This document shows positions 17,273-26,468 of a stretch of 64,000 nucleotides of DNA, piece by piece. The DNA is taken from contig NZ_JAINVF010000013.1 of the NCBI RefSeq assembly GCF_020400585.1, positions 124,001 to 188,000 of the forward strand. The letters are read 5' to 3'. Both the position numbers and the translations under genes were made by a program. Under the pieces are notes generated by a model. The model ran no database searches. It saw nothing but the letters and a program-made list of their open reading frames with translations, and was not told the DNA's origin. Each line of letters opens with the position of its first letter. Within the stretch, counting starts at the first letter, position 1. The stretch comes from Streptomyces sp. NK08204. Lineage in GTDB: Bacteria > Actinomycetota > Actinomycetes > Streptomycetales > Streptomycetaceae.

Positions 17273-18262
17273 TCACTGTTCCCCGGCCGGCTCCACATCG
17301 CGCAGGAGCTGCCCGAAGGCCGCCTCGTCCACCATCGGCGTGCCGTACTGCCGCGCCTTGACCACCTTGGAGGTGCCCGAGTCGGGGTCGTTGGTGACCA
17401 GCAGGCTGGTCAGCCGGGAGATGCTGGAGGCCACGTGCAGCCCCGCCTCCGTGGCCCGGTCCTCCAGCAGTTCCCGGTCGACGGAGGTGTCTCCGGAGAA
17501 CGCCACCCGCATGCCCTGCTTCAGGCGCTTGCCGTCCTCGTAGCGGCCGGGGTTGGGGTAGGGACACGCGGGCCGCTTGCGGGACGGGCGCCAACCGGTC
17601 TGCCGGTAATCGCCGTAGCCGCCGCTCGCCTGCCGGCCGATCCGCGGGGAGTCCGACCACTCCCTCAGCGGCCGGCACTCCAGCAGCGGCAGCCGTACGC
17701 CGCCCGCCGCCGCGGCTCGCAGACTGGGCCGGAACGCCTCCGCGAGCACGCGCGCGTCGTCCAGCGCGTGGTGCGCCCGCTGCTGGACGACCCCGAAGTG
17801 CGCGGCGAGCGACTCCAGCTTGTGGTTGGGCAACGGCAGCCCCAGCTCCTTGGAGAGCGCGATGGTGCACAGCCGCTGCCGCACCGGCGCCTCGCGCCTC
17901 GCGCGCGCGTACTCCCGCGCGATCATCTGCCAGTCGAAGACGGCGTTGTGGGCGACGAGCACCCGGCCGTCGAGGCGGGCGGCGAAATCCTCGGCGATGT
18001 CCGCGAACAGCGGCGCTCCTTCCAGCACCTCGCTCGTCAGACCGTGTATCCACACGGGTCCCGGATCGCGCTCCGGGTTGACGAGCGTGTACCAGTGGTC
18101 CTCGACCTCGCCGCGCGCGTCCAGCCGGTAGACGGCCGCCGAGACGATCCGGTCGTCCCGGGCCAGGCCGGTGGTCTCCACGTCAACGACCGCGTATCCG
18201 TTCGGATACGCGGCCGGCCACGGGGCGGGGGAGGACACTGCGGTCGCACGGTCTTCGAGCAT
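17273..18262 (-). CDS. DEDDh 3'-5' exonuclease with C-terminal BRCT-like domain
   Basis: 329 residues. The exonuclease domain (about 20-190) resembles the DNA polymerase III epsilon subunit: ExoI VDVETTGL, ExoII LVAHNAVFDWQMI, ExoIII HHALDDARVLAE, with the DEDDh His. The C-terminal part from about residue 245 (GMRVAFSGDTSVDRELLEDRATEAGLHVASSISRLTSLLVTND) is a BRCT-like fold of the type also found in NAD-dependent ligase. The substrate is probably DNA ends in repair. ATG 18262 chosen; a GTG two codons earlier is possible. Confidence 0.9.
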   Translation of the reverse strand: MLEDRATAVSSPAPWPAAYPNGYAVVDVETTGLARDDRIVSAAVYRLDARGEVEDHWYTLVNPERDPGPVWIHGLTSEVLEGAPLFADIAEDFAARLDGRVLVAHNAVFDWQMIAREYARARREAPVRQRLCTIALSKELGLPLPNHKLESLAAHFGVVQQRAHHALDDARVLAEAFRPSLRAAAAGGVRLPLLECRPLREWSDSPRIGRQASGGYGDYRQTGWRPSRKRPACPYPNPGRYEDGKRLKQGMRVAFSGDTSVDRELLEDRATEAGLHVASSISRLTSLLVTNDPDSGTSKVVKARQYGTPMVDEAAFGQLLRDVEPAGEQ

Positions 18263-18385
18263 GGTCACTGAGGATACGGGCCACGACTGACAGCGCCGTC
18301 CCGCAGGTGCCGCCCGTCGCCCGCGCACCCGGCCCGCCGCTCGGACACCGCACACGCGTGCGTGCCGCAGGTCACTGCGGCGTTG

Positions 18386-21001
18386 TCACCCCAGCGCCGC
18401 GACCAAGTCCCCCGCCGTCAGCTGGTCCAGGCCACAGCCGTCGGCCGGGCCCGGCAGCAGGCGGTACAGCGCGCCGGTCGCGCGCTGCGGCGCCACCCCG
18501 CCGTGCACCATGGCGAGCAACACGTGCTTCTCGGCCGCCGCTTCGGCCGCCCGCATGTCCGCGTCCGCCGCGTCCCGCGCGGGTTCCCGGTGCTCCGGCT
18601 CCGCCAGCGCGCGCACCCGCGCGGCGAACGCGGTGTCCGGCTCCCCCGCGTGCCGCCGGTAGCGCCACAGCTCGTCGCCGGCGTCCGCGCCGTCCGCGCG
18701 CCGGACGACGAGCACGTCGTCGCTCCGTGCGGCCGCGTGCCACACCGCCAGGTCCCACAGGGTCGCACGGCCGTGCGCGAAGTACTGGAACAGGTCCCGG
18801 GCGGCACAGCCCAGGTCGGCGCTGTGCCGGTACACGTTGTGGTACCCGTCCGCCGACGGCAGGTGCAGGTCCGCCCACAGGAACGTACGGCGGCGCAGGT
18901 CGACCAGCATGGGCACATGGATGCGCGAGTCGCCCTCCAGGTCGTAGCGCTGCCGCACCGTACGCGGGTGGTACCCCGCGCCGCGCGCCCCCTCGGCGGC
19001 CGACGGGAGCGCCATGAAACCGGCGAACGCGTCGAGCAGTTCCTCGAACGGGATGTTGTTGAAGCTGAAGACGACCGGCACCGCGTAGCGCACCCCCAGC
19101 TCGCCGAGCGCGGTGAGGTCCAGGTCGACGTACTCGGTCGCGCCGTCCGGCGCGGGTGCCGAGGTGAGGTCGCCGGAGTGGACGGCCCACCGGTCGCCGT
19201 ACACGAGGTTCGTGTAGTCGCACAGCCCGGCGAACTCCCAGTCCTCGTCGTACAACGCCACCGACAGGTCCAGGTCCACGCGCTGGCGCGCGGGCTGGGT
19301 CCAGTGCAGGAACAGCCGCAGCACCTCGCCCTCGGGCAGCGGCTGGGTGCTGCCGCGCGGCACCGACACCAGCGCCTTGGCGGCGGTGCGCTCGGCGGAC
19401 GGCACCGCGAGACCGGCGAGCGCCGCGTCGAGCACGGCCAGCTCGAACCGGGGGCTTTCGGCGAGGCGGCGCAGCGCCTCCGCCTCCAGCAGCGCACACG
19501 CGCGCCTGGTGACCGCCTCGGCCAGCGGCGCCCGCGTGTCCTCGACCGCGTACGCGCGCGTCACCTGCCCGCGCGGGAAGAACACCCGCCGCTCGCCGGG
19601 CAGATGCCGGATCCGCAGGCGGCCCAGCGCGGCGAGCAGCGGACCGGGCCCCGCCTTGGGCAGCGCGCGCCGCAGGACGTTCGCGAACTCCTCCGGCAGC
19701 GCGTCGAGTTCGCGCAGCCGCAGCAGATGGTCCAGCCGGCGCAACAGCTCGCCCGGCCGCTGGGCGAGCAGGGCCAGGGCGGTGTCCGCGTCTCGCTCGG
19801 CCAGCGCCTGCTCCACGCGCGCGCCCCAGCCGGCCGCCTTGATCCGGCCGCCGCTGACCCGCACGGCCTCCGGGTGGTCGGCCGCCGCGTGCAGCAGGGT
19901 CTCGCACAGGGCGTCGGCCGTGCTGCCGTGCCCGACCGGCGTGCCGCGCAGCACGGCGAAGGCGAGGGCCGCGCGCGGGTGGCGGGCATGGTGCTCGAAG
20001 GGGTGAAGGATTTCCGCGGCCCTCTTCCACGGGCCCGGGTGGTGCAGCACGTCCTCCACGAGCGAGGGCACCGCGTAGGAGTCCAGCAGGGCGAGCAGCC
20101 GGCCGCGCAGCGCGCGGGGCAGCGACCGCAGCCGCGGCGGCGCCAGCAGGTCCGCCGCGCCGCCGGACCACACGCACAGCAGCCGCAGCACGTCCGTCGC
20201 GGTGGTCAGGTGTGTGCCGAGCAGCCTGGTGGCCGTCGCGCGCGTGCGCCGGTCGCGCAGCAGTGTGCCGAGCACCAGGGCCTTGGTCTCGCGGACCGGG
20301 ATGTCGTCCGGGAACCAGTCGAGGGCGGTGGGCGCGTGGTCCAGCAGCACCTTCAGGTCGTCACGGTCCTGCGGCGGCAGCGGAGTGCGCCGGGCCAGCA
20401 GGGCCCGCAGCGCCTTCACGGTGTCGGCCGAGACGTCGGTGCCGAGCGCGAGCGGCTTCAGCGGACCCACCGGCACCTCACGTGGGCGGCGGGGCTCGCG
20501 CGGAACCAGGAAGGGGTCCGCCGGGTCGATCCGGCGGTGGCACAGCGGGCAGCCGGCGTAGTCCGCGCCGTCCCAGCAGGCGCGGCACACCAGGTGCGCG
20601 CACGGCGCCACCGGGTGCACGCTGCCCACGGTGCCGCACAGCACGCAGGGCTGAGCGGGCCACTGCAACAGCAGGGTGAAGACCCGGTCGACGTACAGCT
20701 GGAAGGTGTCGTCGGGCACGGAGGCCGGGAAGCTGCGGAACAGCGGCATGTGGGTGCGGTCCGCGCCCAGTTCGGCGTCCAGGTGTCCGATCAGCTGCCG
20801 GCCGGCGTCCGCGAGCCCCCTGGGGCCGAGCCAGGCGAGTGCCGTGCGCAGCTGCGCCGTGGGCACGAAACCCCGGTCGAGCAGCTCGGCTTCGAGGGCG
20901 ACGAGGCCCTTTGCCGTGGACGGGTCGCCCGGGCGTGGTCCGGCCTGGTCGACGTAGACGGTACGAAGGCGGCGGAGCAGCACGGACGCCTGTACGGACA
21001 A
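18386..21001 (-). CDS. RING-finger protein with TerD-like C-terminal region
   Basis: 871 residues. Residues 119-154 form a textbook RING-HC zinc finger: C119-x2-C122, C134-x-H136-x2-C139-x2-C142, then C151-x2-C154. The middle (about 170-530) is a long alpha-helical, Leu/Arg-rich region. Around residues 545-720 is a TerD-like fold: VDLDLSVALYDEDWEF, CDYTNLVYGDRWAVHSGDLTSAP, TEYVDLDLTAL. I recall this as the MXAN_6230/SCO0854 RING family; function unknown. No signal or membrane segment. The TTG at 21001 has GGGGGA six bases upstream; GTG 20983 is an alternative. Divergent from a VIT1-type transporter gene. Confidence 0.88.
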   Translation of the reverse strand: MSVQASVLLRRLRTVYVDQAGPRPGDPSTAKGLVALEAELLDRGFVPTAQLRTALAWLGPRGLADAGRQLIGHLDAELGADRTHMPLFRSFPASVPDDTFQLYVDRVFTLLLQWPAQPCVLCGTVGSVHPVAPCAHLVCRACWDGADYAGCPLCHRRIDPADPFLVPREPRRPREVPVGPLKPLALGTDVSADTVKALRALLARRTPLPPQDRDDLKVLLDHAPTALDWFPDDIPVRETKALVLGTLLRDRRTRATATRLLGTHLTTATDVLRLLCVWSGGAADLLAPPRLRSLPRALRGRLLALLDSYAVPSLVEDVLHHPGPWKRAAEILHPFEHHARHPRAALAFAVLRGTPVGHGSTADALCETLLHAAADHPEAVRVSGGRIKAAGWGARVEQALAERDADTALALLAQRPGELLRRLDHLLRLRELDALPEEFANVLRRALPKAGPGPLLAALGRLRIRHLPGERRVFFPRGQVTRAYAVEDTRAPLAEAVTRRACALLEAEALRRLAESPRFELAVLDAALAGLAVPSAERTAAKALVSVPRGSTQPLPEGEVLRLFLHWTQPARQRVDLDLSVALYDEDWEFAGLCDYTNLVYGDRWAVHSGDLTSAPAPDGATEYVDLDLTALGELGVRYAVPVVFSFNNIPFEELLDAFAGFMALPSAAEGARGAGYHPRTVRQRYDLEGDSRIHVPMLVDLRRRTFLWADLHLPSADGYHNVYRHSADLGCAARDLFQYFAHGRATLWDLAVWHAAARSDDVLVVRRADGADAGDELWRYRRHAGEPDTAFAARVRALAEPEHREPARDAADADMRAAEAAAEKHVLLAMVHGGVAPQRATGALYRLLPGPADGCGLDQLTAGDLVAALG

Positions 21002-21256
21002 GCGGAATCCCCCGGAGAAAGAAGACGATCGAGGCGGAGGCGGAGAGTGGGCGCGCTGCGATTCCATGGAAAGGGAGAGAAGGAAGCACGCCTGCGGAGC
21101 CGCCCCCGCGATCAGGAACGGTAGCCAGCTCGCGAGCCCGTGCCAATCGATTTTTCTGCGCGAGGCCGGAACGGGGCCTCCCGGTGGTGGTGACGCCACG
21201 TCGGAGAGCGTCGGTGCCTCACCGGTGCGCCTCGGGGTGCGATCCTCCGTGCTGTG

Positions 21257-21964
21257 ATGGAACCAACCCATGAGGAGGCCCACGGCGGGGCGCTGGGCTC
21301 CCGCCTGAACTGGCTCCGGGCGGCCGTGCTGGGCGCGAACGACGGCATCGTCTCCACCGCGGGACTCGTCGTCGGCGTGGCCGGCGCGACCCAGGCCCGC
21401 TCCGCCCTGCTCACCGCCGGACTGGCCGGGCTGCTCGCCGGGTCGATGTCCATGGCGGCGGGGGAGTACGTCTCCGTGTCCACCCAGCGCGACTCCGAGC
21501 GGGCCGCACTGGCCATGGAGAGACGGGAACTGCGGGATCAGCCGGAGGCCGAGCTGGTGGAGCTGACCGAGCTGCTGGAGCGGCGCGGCCTGTCCCGGCA
21601 GGTCGCCCGGGAGGCTGCCGAGCAGCTCACCGAGCGGGACGCGCTCAGGGCCCACGCGCGCGTGGAACTGGGCATCGACCCCGACGAACTGGCCAACCCC
21701 TGGCACGCGGCCTGGGCGAGTTTCCTGGCCTTCACGGTCGGCGCGCTGCTGCCCCTGCTGGCCATCGTCCTGCCGCCGACCGCCTGGCGGGTACCGGTCA
21801 CGGTCGTCTCCGTGCTCGCCGCTCTGGTCCTCACCGGGTGGACCAGCGCCCGGCTGGGCGCGGCGGCCCCGCGGCCGGCGGTGGTGCGCAACGTGATGGG
21901 CGGGGCGCTCGCGATGGGCGTGACGTATGCGGCGGGCAGCCTGCTGGGGGCGGCGGGGGTGTAG
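21257..21964 (+). CDS. VIT1/CCC1 family iron or manganese transporter
   Basis: 235-residue integral membrane protein of the VIT1/CCC1/nodulin-21 family, which moves Fe2+ or Mn2+ by proton antiport. Visible: NWLRAAVLGANDGIVSTAGLVVGVAGA (helix 1 with the conserved Asp), GLLAGSMSMAAGEYVSVSTQRDSE (helix 2, with the conserved Met and Glu), a cytosolic Glu-rich metal-binding helix (LERRGLSRQVAREAAEQLTERDALRAHARVELGID), then three more helices. ATG 21257, one codon after an in-frame GTG. The 255-base gap to the RING gene holds both promoters. Metal export from cytosol is the family role; the metal is not decidable here. Confidence 0.9.
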   Translation: MEPTHEEAHGGALGSRLNWLRAAVLGANDGIVSTAGLVVGVAGATQARSALLTAGLAGLLAGSMSMAAGEYVSVSTQRDSERAALAMERRELRDQPEAELVELTELLERRGLSRQVAREAAEQLTERDALRAHARVELGIDPDELANPWHAAWASFLAFTVGALLPLLAIVLPPTAWRVPVTVVSVLAALVLTGWTSARLGAAAPRPAVVRNVMGGALAMGVTYAAGSLLGAAGV

Positions 21965-22095
21965 GAGACACCGGGGACACCGTGATGAGCGGCCGGTATC
22001 GGTGACGGCGTACGGTGAAAGTGCTCACCACTCCTCGAGCGCCCCGCAGAACCCGACACGCTCCCGCACACCCCCGCACGAGAAGGACCGTCGCC

Positions 22096-23142
22096 ATGCG
22101 CGCCACCACCATCCACGGCCCGTACGACATGCGCGTGGAGGACGTGCCCGAGCCCGTGGTGCAGTTGCCCACCGACGCCGTGGTGCGGGTACTGCGCGCG
22201 TGCATCTGCGGCAGCGACCTGTGGGCCTACCGCGGTGAGGCGGCCCGGCAGCCGGGTCAGCGGATCGGCCACGAGTTCCTCGGCGTCGTGGAGGAGACCG
22301 GCTCCGAGGTGAGCACCGTCCGGCGCGGTGATCTGGTGGTCGCGCCGTTCATGTGGTCCGACGGCGTGTGCGACTACTGCCGCGAGGGCCTGACCACGTC
22401 CTGCGAACACGGCGGCTTCTGGGGCTCCGTCGGCTACGACGGCGGCCAGGGCGAGGCCGTGCGCGTGCCGTTCGCCGACGGCACCCTCGTCGGGCTGCCC
22501 AAGGACGCGGCCTCCGACGAGCGCCTGCTGTCCGCCCTGCTCACCCTCTCCGACGTCCTCGGCACCGGCCACCACGCCGCCCTCGGCGCGGGCGCCCGTC
22601 CGGGTGCCACCGTCGCTGTCGTCGGGGACGGCGCGGTCGGCCTGTGCGCCGTGCTGGCCGCCAGGCGACTCGGTGCCGAGCGGATCATCGCGCTGGGCCG
22701 GCACGAGGTCCGTACCGACATCGCGCGCCGCTTCGGCGCCACCGACGTCGTAGCCGAGCGCGGGGACGCGGCCGTCGACGCGGTCCGCGAACTGACCCGC
22801 GGCCAGGGCGCGCACGCCGTGGTCGAGGCGGTCGGCACCGAGCAGTCCATGCGGACGGCCGTGAACATCACCCGTGACGGCGGCGCGATCGGCTTCGTGG
22901 GCGTGCCCCACGGCAGCGGCACCGGCCTGGACCTCGGGGTCATGTTCGACCGGAACATCGCCCTGCGCGGCGGCGTCGCCCCGGTCCGCGCCTACATCCC
23001 GGACCTGCTGCCCGACGTCCTCGACGGCACGATCGATCCCTCACCGGTGTTCGACATGACCGTCGGCATCGAGGGCGTGCCCGAGGGCTACAAGGCGATG
23101 GACGAGCGAACCGCGCTCAAGGTGCTCGTCACCAACGGCTGA
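22096..23142 (+). CDS. Zinc-dependent alcohol dehydrogenase, MDR superfamily
   Basis: 348-residue medium-chain dehydrogenase, NAD(P)-linked. Catalytic zinc ligands: Cys in ICGSD and HE in GHEFLG. The structural zinc lobe is incomplete: DGVCDYCREGLTTSC has three Cys, with Asp where the first Cys normally is, a pattern I recall from a glutathione-independent FDH-like subgroup. The Rossmann motif is VVGDGAVGLCAV. GAAGGA lies eight bases before ATG 22096. Substrate unknown. It converges on the CaiB-type gene, 14 bases apart. Confidence 0.88.
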   Translation: MRATTIHGPYDMRVEDVPEPVVQLPTDAVVRVLRACICGSDLWAYRGEAARQPGQRIGHEFLGVVEETGSEVSTVRRGDLVVAPFMWSDGVCDYCREGLTTSCEHGGFWGSVGYDGGQGEAVRVPFADGTLVGLPKDAASDERLLSALLTLSDVLGTGHHAALGAGARPGATVAVVGDGAVGLCAVLAARRLGAERIIALGRHEVRTDIARRFGATDVVAERGDAAVDAVRELTRGQGAHAVVEAVGTEQSMRTAVNITRDGGAIGFVGVPHGSGTGLDLGVMFDRNIALRGGVAPVRAYIPDLLPDVLDGTIDPSPVFDMTVGIEGVPEGYKAMDERTALKVLVTNG

Positions 23143-23156
23143 GAGCAGGGAGCCGG

Positions 23157-24539
23157 TCACCTCCAGCGGGCGGCGTCCGACCCCCACGGCACGGGCGGCT
23201 GCGCCCAGCCGGCGGGGCCGCCCGTGAAGGACACCGGGGGCAGGGCGTGCCGCAGCCGTCCGAGCGGGCCGTCCGTCTCGGTGAGCCACGCCTCCGGGCC
23301 AGGGTGGGGATCGCCCGCGGTCATGCCCGTGCCCGGGCGGATCTCGTCCGTCAGCCAGCGGGCGGTGCGGGCGAGCGCCAGCCGGACGAGCCTGCCGCCA
23401 CCGTCGTACGACTGCTCGGTCAGCGCCCGCAGCACGGCCGCCGCCAGCAGATAGCCGCTGCCGTGGTCCAGGGCCTGCGCGGGCAGCGTGCCGGGCTGTC
23501 CGGCCGTGCCCTCGGTCGCGGCGATGCCGGTGGCGACCTGCACCAGGCTGTCGAAGCCGCGCCGCCCGGCCCAGGGCCCGTACGCGCCCCACGCCGACAC
23601 CTGCGCCACGACCAGGCCGGGGCGCCGCTCGGCCAGTGCCCGCGGGGAGAGCCCGAACCGGTCCAGGGCCCCCGGCCGGTAGCCGGTGACCACGACGTCC
23701 GCGGTGGCGAGCAGTGCCTCGAAGGTGTCCCGGTCGGTGCTGAGGTCGAGGGTCGTGGACGCCTTCCCGAAGCCGGTGTCGGCATGCTGGTCGGGCAGTT
23801 CGGGCAGGCCGGGGGAGTCCACGCGCAGTACCTGCGCACCCAGCAGGGCCAGGGTGCGGGTGGCGACCGGGCCGGCCAGGACCCGGGTCAGGTCCAGGAC
23901 GCGCAGCCCGGCTGCGGGCAGCAGGGCGGTGGTGGCGGGGTCGAGCGGCGGCAGCACGCGCGCGGGTGCTGCGTCCAGCCGCTCGCGCTCGACCAGCGGT
24001 CGTGCGGCCAGCTCGGCGGCCTGCTCGTGCGCGGCCCACGCGCCCGGGGTGCGCAGGGCCACGGCGAGGCCGCCCGCGCGGTAGACGCTCTCCTCCACGT
24101 CCAGGGCCGAGCGGGTGGCGAGCCGGCCGGCCAGTTCCTCCGCCGAGGCGTCCTCCGGCAGGCCCAGCGCGGTGAGCAGCCGCGACCGGTGGTGCGGGTA
24201 GTTGGCATGGGTGCGCACCCAGCCGTCGGCGGTCCGCCAGAACCGGGACAGCGGTGCGAAGGTGACCGGGGGGCGTCCGTCGACCAGCAGGTGCCGTTCG
24301 CTGTGGAAGGCGGTGGCGACCGCGCCGTCGTCGACCCGGACCGCGGGCACCTCCCCGCGGCCGGTCCGGCGTGCCCCCAGCTCGGCGGCGGCCAGTGCGC
24401 ACGCGCCGACGCAGGCCCGCGCCAACTGTCGCACGGGGAGCCTGGCTTCCAGGGCGCCGGGACGCTCGACCGTCGTCACGCGGGGGAGCAGGGCGGGATC
24501 GCCGCCCAGTGCAGTCCATGCAACCGAGATATCTGTCAT
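23157..24539 (-). CDS. CaiB/BaiF family III CoA-transferase, atypical order
   Basis: 460 residues. The recognisable start of a family III CoA-transferase (GLRVLDLTRVLAGPVATRTLALLGAQVLRVDSP) only appears at about residue 211, followed by FGKASTTLDL, VVVTGYRPGALDRFGLSP and GFDSLVQVATGIA with the candidate catalytic Asp330. The first 200 residues resemble a second, partial CaiB-like half (PVTFAPLSRFWRTADGWVRTHANYPHHRSRLL), as in circularly arranged or two-half members. CoA acceptor unknown. ATG 24539; in-frame ATGs at 24554 and 24569 lie inside the palindromic operator, which argues for 24539. Confidence 0.8.
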   Translation of the reverse strand: MTDISVAWTALGGDPALLPRVTTVERPGALEARLPVRQLARACVGACALAAAELGARRTGRGEVPAVRVDDGAVATAFHSERHLLVDGRPPVTFAPLSRFWRTADGWVRTHANYPHHRSRLLTALGLPEDASAEELAGRLATRSALDVEESVYRAGGLAVALRTPGAWAAHEQAAELAARPLVERERLDAAPARVLPPLDPATTALLPAAGLRVLDLTRVLAGPVATRTLALLGAQVLRVDSPGLPELPDQHADTGFGKASTTLDLSTDRDTFEALLATADVVVTGYRPGALDRFGLSPRALAERRPGLVVAQVSAWGAYGPWAGRRGFDSLVQVATGIAATEGTAGQPGTLPAQALDHGSGYLLAAAVLRALTEQSYDGGGRLVRLALARTARWLTDEIRPGTGMTAGDPHPGPEAWLTETDGPLGRLRHALPPVSFTGGPAGWAQPPVPWGSDAARWR

Positions 24540-24556
24540 GACTGCACTATGCATTA

Positions 24557-24569
24557 TTGATTCAATCAA
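24557..24569. promoter_or_regulatory. Palindromic operator upstream of the CaiB-type gene
   Basis: TTGAT-TCA-ATCAA is a perfect 13-bp palindrome, and the overlapping ATTGA-T-TCAAT is another, in an AT-rich island (24541-24572) that stands out sharply from its surroundings. It is 18 bases upstream of the CaiB start. Size and form fit a GntR- or MarR-type repressor site; the regulator is not identified. Confidence 0.5.
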
Positions 24570-24659
24570 CCTATGGGGCCGTGCGGGCGGAACGGGCCGG
24601 TCCGGTCATCCGGCCCGCGGCCCGTCCGCCCGTGCCGCGGACATCCCTGTGCGAGGCGC

Positions 24660-26183
24660 CTACTTGACGGCGCGCAGCGCGTTGACGACGCCGAAGCCGT
24701 AGAAGCCGTTGACCCGCGGGCTGCCCGTGCAGGTCGCGTCCACGATCCCGTCGCCGTTGTAGTCGTAAGGCCCGCTCGGGCAGCCGGGGTTGTCCGCCTG
24801 GGCCTTGAGCAGGGCCTGCAGCTCGGCCGGAGTGGCGTTCGGGTGCGTCGACTTCAGCAGCGCGGCCACCGCGGCCACGTGCGGGGAGGCCATCGACGTG
24901 CCCTGGAGGAAGCCGTACTTGTCGTTCGGCAGCGTGGACAGGATGCGGCCGTTCTTCGACGGCGTGTCCGGGATCTGGTATTTGTCGCCGCCCGGACCGG
25001 CGACGTCCACGACGCCGTCGCCATAGCTGGAGTAGTACGACTTGACGCCCTTGACGCCGACCGCGCTCACCGTGACCACACCCGGCAGCTGGGTCGGGAC
25101 GTCGAAGCACTCGTGCGGGTCGACCGTCCGGGTCACCGCGGTCGAGTCGTCGGGGCTGGAGTCGTCGACGAGGGCGTCCGAGCCGAGGTCGTCGTTGGAG
25201 TTGCCCGCCGAGGCCACATTGAGCGTGCCCTTGCTCTGTGCGTACAGCTGGGCCCTGTTGACCGCGTCAACGATGGCACGCTGATCGGGGTCGTCCATGC
25301 AGTTGTACAGCCACGGGTCAACGTAGTAGCTGTTGTTGGTGATGTCGATGCCGTGGTCGGCGGCGAACACGAAGGCGCACACGACGCTCTCCGGGTAGAA
25401 CAGCTGGGTCGAGTCGGGCTGGGCGACGGTGATGCTCGCGACCTTCACGCCGGGCGCGACGCCCGCGACGCCGATGCCGTTGCGGGCCGCGGCTATCTCG
25501 CCCGCCACATGCGTCCCGTGGTAGTGGTTGGCATCCGCCGGCCGCCACGCGCCGTAGGTCGTGTCCGCCTTGCCGCTCACGCAGTTCGCCGACTGGGAGG
25601 CGGAGAAGTTCGGGGCGATGTCCGGATGCGTGTCGTCCACGCCCGTGTCGATGACGCCCACGGTCACGTCCGGGCTGCCCGGGTTGATCATCGCAGCCTT
25701 GTCGGCGCCGATCGCCCGCAGGTCCCACTGGTCGGCCTCCAGGGGCTCCTCGCCCCCAGCCGCACCCTGGGCGGCCTTCGCGGCCTCCGCCTGTGACAGG
25801 ACCTGCACCCCGCCCTCGTCCGTCGTCCCCGTCGCGCTCAGCGGCGCGGTGCGGGTGGCGCCCGCCGACTGCACCCCGTGCACCTCGCGCATCTGCTTGC
25901 CGAAGTCCGGGTTCGCCGAGTGGACGACGATCACACCGATCCGGTCGTAACTCGCCACGACGGTGCCGCCGTTGCGCGTGATCGCCTGCTGTACCGACTC
26001 GATCGTGCGCTGGTCCGTGCTGGTGTTGACGACGTACGCGAGGTTCGGTCCGTCCGCCGTCGCTGCCGGGGCCACGGGTGCCGCCGCCGCGATCTGCGAC
26101 GGCAGGAAGCCGAGCGAGGCGGTCAGCGACAGCACGACCGGCACGGCGAGGGCGAGCCGCCGTCTGGAGCGCAGATGAGCCAT
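24660..26183 (-). CDS. Secreted subtilisin-like serine protease (S8)
   Basis: 507-residue pre-pro-subtilase. A signal peptide runs to about AAAAP (residue 36). An inhibitor-I9-like propeptide region spans about 45-115. The catalytic triad is Asp179 (VGVIDTGVDD), His222 (HGTHVAGE) and Ser430 (GTSMASPH), with the oxyanion Asn in ITNNSY near 283. The C-terminal tail has a Ca-binding-like YDYNGDGIVDA and Cys pairs (GCPSG, ATCTG). GGAG lies five bases before ATG 26183. From memory this matches the conserved SCO1824 peptidase, a secreted protein with a maturation or development role suspected rather than shown. Confidence 0.93.
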   Translation of the reverse strand: MAHLRSRRRLALAVPVVLSLTASLGFLPSQIAAAAPVAPAATADGPNLAYVVNTSTDQRTIESVQQAITRNGGTVVASYDRIGVIVVHSANPDFGKQMREVHGVQSAGATRTAPLSATGTTDEGGVQVLSQAEAAKAAQGAAGGEEPLEADQWDLRAIGADKAAMINPGSPDVTVGVIDTGVDDTHPDIAPNFSASQSANCVSGKADTTYGAWRPADANHYHGTHVAGEIAAARNGIGVAGVAPGVKVASITVAQPDSTQLFYPESVVCAFVFAADHGIDITNNSYYVDPWLYNCMDDPDQRAIVDAVNRAQLYAQSKGTLNVASAGNSNDDLGSDALVDDSSPDDSTAVTRTVDPHECFDVPTQLPGVVTVSAVGVKGVKSYYSSYGDGVVDVAGPGGDKYQIPDTPSKNGRILSTLPNDKYGFLQGTSMASPHVAAVAALLKSTHPNATPAELQALLKAQADNPGCPSGPYDYNGDGIVDATCTGSPRVNGFYGFGVVNALRAVK

Positions 26184-26384
26184 GGGATCTCCACATCATC
26201 CGGAACGAGAACAGCCCGGACACAGATGGTGCACGGGCAGGTACATGGCGAGTGGTGCAGGGCCGAAGCTATCTCCGCCACGCGATCTACGAAAGAGCAC
26301 GGCGGACTTGAACCGCTCCGCGCGTGGCGCCGTGACCGTGGGCGAGGGGCCCAGCAGGATCGTGGCCCCCGCCGTCATCACCGT

Positions 26385-26407
26385 CAGGAGTCGGTCAGTC
26401 ACTCCTG
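26385..26407. promoter_or_regulatory. Inverted repeat upstream of DUF485-actP
   Basis: CAGGAGT and ACTCCTG form a perfect 7-bp inverted repeat with a 9-base spacer, 61 bases before the DUF485 start and in the gap shared with the divergent subtilase gene. It could be an operator for either gene or a small hairpin. Nothing else was seen in the 285-base gap. Confidence 0.35.
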
Positions 26408-26468
26408 GTCATGTGATCGCTGCCCTGTGACACCAGAAAGCGCACGTCCGCCTCACGAGGAGACTCCC

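Noticed and set aside
18362..21124. 920-residue plus-strand frame opposite the RING gene
   Set aside because: Shadow frame created by GC3 bias; product is Arg/Gln/Gly-rich without domains.
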